Source: JBBPZK01 sp965219175 (lineage in GTDB: Bacteria > Actinomycetota > Rubrobacteria > Rubrobacterales > Rubrobacteraceae). Taken from it: a stretch of 64,000 nt of DNA. Position numbers and translations under genes: made by a program. The notes beneath the pieces were generated by a model. That model did not search any database. It saw only the letters and a program-made list of their open reading frames with translations, and was not told the DNA's origin. The DNA is taken from NCBI GenBank assembly GCA_965219175.1, contig CBDCNI010000001.1, positions 2,604,001-2,668,000 on the forward strand, read 5' to 3'. This document shows positions 60,862 through 64,000 of this stretch, piece by piece; the stretch's first letter is position 1, and each line of letters begins with the position of its first letter.

Positions 60862-61810
60862 TTTGGACCGGGTTCTTCGGACGCTTGCCCCGTAAGACAG
60901 CGACGATGTTCTCTGCGGCGAGGGTCGCCATCTTGTCGCGGGTCTCGATGGAGGCGCTGCCGATGTGCGGAGCCAGGACGACGTTCTCCAGTTCGAGGAG
61001 TTTCGGGTGGACGTTCGGCTCCTCCTCGTACACGTCTAAGCCGGCGGCGAAGATTTGCTTGTCTTCGAGCGCGTCGGCCAGTGCTGCTTCGTCTACAACC
61101 GGGCCTCGCGACGTGTTTACGAGGATAGCGGTGGGCTTCATCTTCTCAAGCTCCGCAGCACCGATCAGGTGCCGGGTCTCGGGAGTTAGCGGGGTGTGTA
61201 TAGAGACAAAATCGGACTCGCGCAGCAGGTCGTCGAGTTGCATCCATTTCGCCCCCGGCGTGCCCTCGGCTGCCTCATTGCGGGAGCGGCTGCTGTACAG
61301 GACCTGCATGTCGAAGCCGAGGGCACGCCGGGCGACGGCCGTTCCGATACGTCCCATGCCGACGATCCCGAGCTTCTTGCCATAAACGTCCGGTCCTGTG
61401 AGTTGCATCGGTCCCCAGGCGTCCCACCGACCTGAACGCACGAGACGCTCGGCCTCGCCGAGCCTCCTCGCCGACGCGAGCAGTAACATGAAAGCGGTAT
61501 CGGCGGTCGTCTCATCTAGAACACCAGGAGTGTTGGTAACGACTATGCCCCGTTCACTTGCAGCGTCCACGTCCACGTTGTCGTAGCCGACAGCCATGTT
61601 CGCGACGACCTTGAGACCATTCCCTGCGGCGTCCATGACCTCCGCGTCTATCTTCTCGGTGAGGATGGAGAGGATGCCGCTCGCGCCACGTACAACTCCC
61701 AGAAGTTCCTCGCGTCCAGGCGGGGCTTCGGAGAGGATGGTCACGTCGAAGTCTTCAAGGAGGTGGAGCCCGGCAGGCGGGATCTCACGGGTAACAAGGA
61801 CCTTAGTCAT
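60854..61810 (-). CDS. D-2-hydroxyacid dehydrogenase (glyoxylate/hydroxypyruvate reductase-like)
   Basis: Reduces glyoxylate or hydroxypyruvate with NAD(P)H, or the reverse with D-glycerate. The Rossmann motif is GKKLGIVGMGRIGTAVARRA; the catalytic set is Arg in LVNTSRGPVVDEAAL, Glu in VYEEEPNVHPKLL and His in VLAPHIGSASIETR. I start at ATG 61810 (318 aa), because GGAGGTGAG sits right before it. The gene's 5' end is duplicated, in decayed form, on the other side of the orphan gene at 62.7 kb. It heads an operon with the methyltransferase and SDR. Confidence 0.9.
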   Translation of the reverse strand: MTKVLVTREIPPAGLHLLEDFDVTILSEAPPGREELLGVVRGASGILSILTEKIDAEVMDAAGNGLKVVANMAVGYDNVDVDAASERGIVVTNTPGVLDETTADTAFMLLLASARRLGEAERLVRSGRWDAWGPMQLTGPDVYGKKLGIVGMGRIGTAVARRALGFDMQVLYSSRSRNEAAEGTPGAKWMQLDDLLRESDFVSIHTPLTPETRHLIGAAELEKMKPTAILVNTSRGPVVDEAALADALEDKQIFAAGLDVYEEEPNVHPKLLELENVVLAPHIGSASIETRDKMATLAAENIVAVLRGKRPKNPVQSG

Positions 61811-61905
61811 TCTCACCTCCATCTTTTAACGTACAAGGATTCCGGAAGCCTGCAGTATACATACCCAATGTGGCTGAAAATAGAAAAGAAGCCACCATCA
61901 ACAGT

Positions 61906-62598
61906 TCACTCTACAAATCCAACAAACCTCATTAGGCGCTCAAAGACTGGCGAAATCCAATAAGTAGGCACTGTAGATGCAGTGAAAGTTATATACCTGA
62001 CGTCTATCAATCCCATAGACGAGATTCGGGTTACCAGTTGCGTCAACTCCTCGCGATCAATTCCTGTATCTCTAGTTATAACGTCTCGTTGCGTGGCCCA
62101 AGTTTCGGTTGCTTTATCCGTATAGTCCTGTCGAGGGTCTTTGCCTGACTGATTCTGGTAGCGCTTTATGTAGTCTTTCTGTACCTTGTACATTCTGCGC
62201 GCTACTTTGAGCTCTCTGAGTGTTAAATCTGAAATTAGGTAAAGGTACTCTTCAGCAGAAGACACCTCATTCTCGGATGAGATGGTTGCCGCGCCTGCTA
62301 GTATTCGCGCATAGAGTTCACGTTTATCTCTGCTTCTCGTCTTGCGGGATTCGTCCAGAGCCTTGACCAGCAAGTCGAACCCTTCAGTGGTCTCGAAGAA
62401 ATCTCTCCTTATCGTTTGCTCATCGAGCACTTCCAAACGTTCTGATAAGAGTCCAAGGAACTCATCCCTTCGTTCCTCAATTATCCGTTGTCCTCTTCCC
62501 CCTAGCAGTTCGACCAGAGAGCCTCCGACATATGGAACAGCGCTCAGTATCGCCCTCAACCCAGGGTCCTCCGCGATTATCTCAAGAGAGTTGTCCAA
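61906..62598 (-). CDS. AT-richer orphan gene, unknown function
   Basis: A 230-aa protein I do not recognise by name. The N-terminus LRAILSAVPYVGGSLVELLGG is a short hydrophobic hairpin-like stretch, followed by a charged helical region (RLEVLDEQTIRRDFFETTEGF, DESRKTRSRDKRELYARIL) and a C-terminal part with Tyr-rich, possibly winged-helix features. Proteins of this layout occur as scattered accessory genes. Third codon positions are visibly less GC-rich than in all neighbours. The TTG start has a weak AAAAGAG site; the frame is open to a stop at 62689. It lies between two copies of the dehydrogenase 5' end, suggesting insertion. Confidence 0.62.
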   Translation of the reverse strand: MDNSLEIIAEDPGLRAILSAVPYVGGSLVELLGGRGQRIIEERRDEFLGLLSERLEVLDEQTIRRDFFETTEGFDLLVKALDESRKTRSRDKRELYARILAGAATISSENEVSSAEEYLYLISDLTLRELKVARRMYKVQKDYIKRYQNQSGKDPRQDYTDKATETWATQRDVITRDTGIDREELTQLVTRISSMGLIDVRYITFTASTVPTYWISPVFERLMRFVGFVE

Positions 62599-62688
62599 CG
62601 ACTCTTTTAGGGAAGGTTCTTTATCGCTTTGTATGATCTTCCTCTTTCTTGATGTCCTGATGTTGACACCACCTACCAGATCAAGTGC

Positions 62689-62790
62689 CTAGTTCCTCCC
62701 CAACAGTCTTAAAGACAAAGATAGCTTAGACCCCTCCGAAGAGACGAAGTCCGGCCGGTAGGGTCTTGTGACAAGGACCTTTTCCGGCAC
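62689..62790 (-). pseudogene. Relic of a 2-hydroxyacid dehydrogenase 5' end
   Basis: A 33-codon frame begins with AGGAGG, GTG 62790 and PEKVLVTR, matching the start TKVLVTR of the intact dehydrogenase; the DNA AAGGTCCTTGT-AC (62781-62768) repeats 61804-61791 with one change. After the shared part a 4-base gap shifts the frame, and similarity continues at a lower level before a TAG at 62691. It begins 22 bases after the aconitase stop, so it probably marks the dehydrogenase's former position before the orphan gene was inserted. Confidence 0.6.
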
Positions 62791-62811
62791 GGGCTTTCGC
62801 CTCCTTATTTT

Positions 62812-64000
62812 CTAGTCTTCCTCCTGCAAGAGCTGGCGCAGGACGGTCTGAAGGATGCCGCCGTTTTTGAGGTACTCGACCTCGACGGGCGAGTCTACGC
62901 GGGCGATCGTGGTGAACTCCTTCGTGTCGCCATCTTCGCCGTGGACCCGGACAGTGATCTCCTTGCCAGGTTCGAGACCGGGGATGCCCTCGATGTCGAA
63001 GGTCTCTTTACCGGTTAGCCCTAGAGAATCTGCGCTTTCGCCTTCGGAGAACTGGAGCGGCAGTACGCCCATCCCGATCAGGTTTGAGCGATGTATCCTC
63101 TCGTAGCTCTCCGCTATAACGGCCTTGACCCCGAGCAGGAACGTCCCCTTGGCAGCCCAGTCGCGCGAAGAGCCGGTGCCATACTCCTTGCCCGCCAGCA
63201 CGACGAGCGACACGCCTTCTTCCTGGTATTCCATGGACGCCTCGTAGATGGTTGTCTCTTCCTCATCCGGGAAGTGGACCGTGTAGCCACCCTCTTTGTC
63301 TACGAGCTGGTTGCGCAGGCGGATGTTGCCGAAGGTGCCGCGCACCATCACCTCGTGGTTGCCGCGACGGGAGCCGAAGGAGTTGAACTGCCTCGAATCG
63401 ACGCCTTTCTCGATCAGGTACTGCCCGGCCGGCATCTTCGACGGGATGGCGCCTGCCGGCGAGATGTGGTCCGTCGTCACCGAGTCGCCGACCTTGACCA
63501 GCACGCGAGCGCCCTCCACGTCCTCAAGAGGCGCGGGCTCCGGGGCGAGGTCCTTGAAGAACGAAGGCTCCTGGATGTAGGTCGAGTCCGGGTCCCACTC
63601 GTAGAGGTCGCCTTCGGGTACGTCCACCTCGTTCCACTGCTCGTTGCCCGTGTAGACGTTGGCGTACTGCCTACGGTAGATCTCCGGGTCGAGGGCGTTC
63701 TCGATCTCCCTTGCTACCTCGTCCTGCGTCGGCCAGATGTCCTTGAGATAGACGGGCTCGCCGTCCTGATCCTCGCCGAGCGGGTCGCTCGTCAGGTCTA
63801 TATCTACCGTCCCGGCCAGAGCGTAAGCTACGACCAAGGGCGGCGAGGCCAGGTAATTAGCCCGCACGTCCGGGTTGATGCGCCCCTCGAAGTTGCGGTT
63901 GCCCGAGAGGACGGCGGCGACGACCAGGTCGTTCTCCTCGACGGCTTCGGATATTTCCTCGGCCAGCGGCCCGGAGTTGCCGATGCAGGTCGTGCAGCCG
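62812..64000 (-). CDS. acn: Aconitate hydratase, C-terminal part (5' end outside window)
   Basis: Aconitase interconverts citrate and isocitrate in the TCA cycle. The visible part (396 codons) starts within the Fe-S region: CTTCIGNSGPLAEEI carries two cluster cysteines, followed by VAAVLSGNRNFEGRINPDVR. The swivelling fourth domain has KVGDSVTTDHISPAGAIP, FGSRRGNHEVMVRGTFGNIR, YGTGSSRDWAAKGTFLLG and IGMGVLPLQF, all intact with the catalytic Ser/Arg pair in GSSRD. The reading frame is open to the right edge, so its start is outside. It matches the AcnA type, normally near 900 aa. Confidence 0.95.
   Translation of the reverse strand, partial: GCTTCIGNSGPLAEEISEAVEENDLVVAAVLSGNRNFEGRINPDVRANYLASPPLVVAYALAGTVDIDLTSDPLGEDQDGEPVYLKDIWPTQDEVAREIENALDPEIYRRQYANVYTGNEQWNEVDVPEGDLYEWDPDSTYIQEPSFFKDLAPEPAPLEDVEGARVLVKVGDSVTTDHISPAGAIPSKMPAGQYLIEKGVDSRQFNSFGSRRGNHEVMVRGTFGNIRLRNQLVDKEGGYTVHFPDEEETTIYEASMEYQEEGVSLVVLAGKEYGTGSSRDWAAKGTFLLGVKAVIAESYERIHRSNLIGMGVLPLQFSEGESADSLGLTGKETFDIEGIPGLEPGKEITVRVHGEDGDTKEFTTIARVDSPVEVEYLKNGGILQTVLRQLLQEED

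Noticed and set aside
1..64000. tRNA, rRNA, CRISPR arrays, integrases, transposases
   Set aside because: Looked for in the gaps and coding regions; nothing with the needed structure or motifs was seen.

Overview
The window looks like chromosomal DNA of a high-GC actinobacterium. The closest fit I can name is a Rubrobacter-type lineage, but this rests on gene content and codon style, not on a marker gene. Pointers are strong GC bias at third codon positions, frequent GTG and TTG starts, ergothioneine genes, a mycobacterial-style HAD/OtsB/GH65 set, a DtxR-type manganese regulator and a class II photolyase. No rRNA, tRNA, CRISPR array, integrase or insertion sequence was seen.

Layout. 1-9.9 kb: a partial small-molecule kinase, methionine aminopeptidase coupled to a nucleoside hydrolase, a four-gene YnjBCD-like ABC importer, a Nudix hydrolase, a second antibiotic-kinase-like protein, a phosphoesterase and a ParB-fold protein. 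9.9-19.2 kb: a secreted NlpC/P60 hydrolase, methylmalonate-semialdehyde dehydrogenase with a phasin-like protein, a quinone reductase, egtB-egtC-egtD (ergothioneine), a SRPBCC protein, OsmC, and a lipoprotein hydrolase with no standard start codon. 19.4-29.3 kb: a heterodimeric ABC exporter, cupins, a flavin reductase, ATP-type PEP carboxykinase, a DEAD-box helicase with a long leader, and two-subunit class I fumarase.

29.3-48.0 kb is the main feature: about 18.7 kb of genes all on the minus strand. Reading with transcription they are glpP (antiterminator), rpiB, a NagD/AraL-like phosphatase, FGGY kinase 2, AraM-type glycerol-1-phosphate dehydrogenase, a polyol-permease-like MFS, transketolase, transaldolase, a HAD phosphatase/mutase, FGGY kinase 1, glpD, and then HAD, otsB and a GH65 phosphorylase. 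Together they suggest import and phosphorylation of a polyol or pentulose, oxidation of the phosphate ester, feeding into the pentose phosphate pathway, and a disaccharide phosphorylase/phosphatase branch. The last three genes match in order and total size the domains of the fused mycobacterial protein OtsB1.

48.1-64 kb: photolyase, a Yip1-like membrane protein, macrodomain-nagA, an MFS exporter, a ZIP metal transporter interrupted by an in-frame amber codon, mntH and mntR with a readable operator region, a decayed GNAT gene, an esterase-like hydrolase, a beta-propeller lipoprotein, an SDR/methyltransferase/2-hydroxyacid dehydrogenase operon, an AT-richer orphan gene flanked by a duplicated dehydrogenase 5' end, and aconitase running off the right edge.

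The clearest structural oddities are the amber codon in the ZIP gene, mutually exclusive hairpins ahead of transaldolase, an 8-nt-periodic hairpin before egtC, the orphan insertion beside aconitase, and triple repeats over the mntH promoter.
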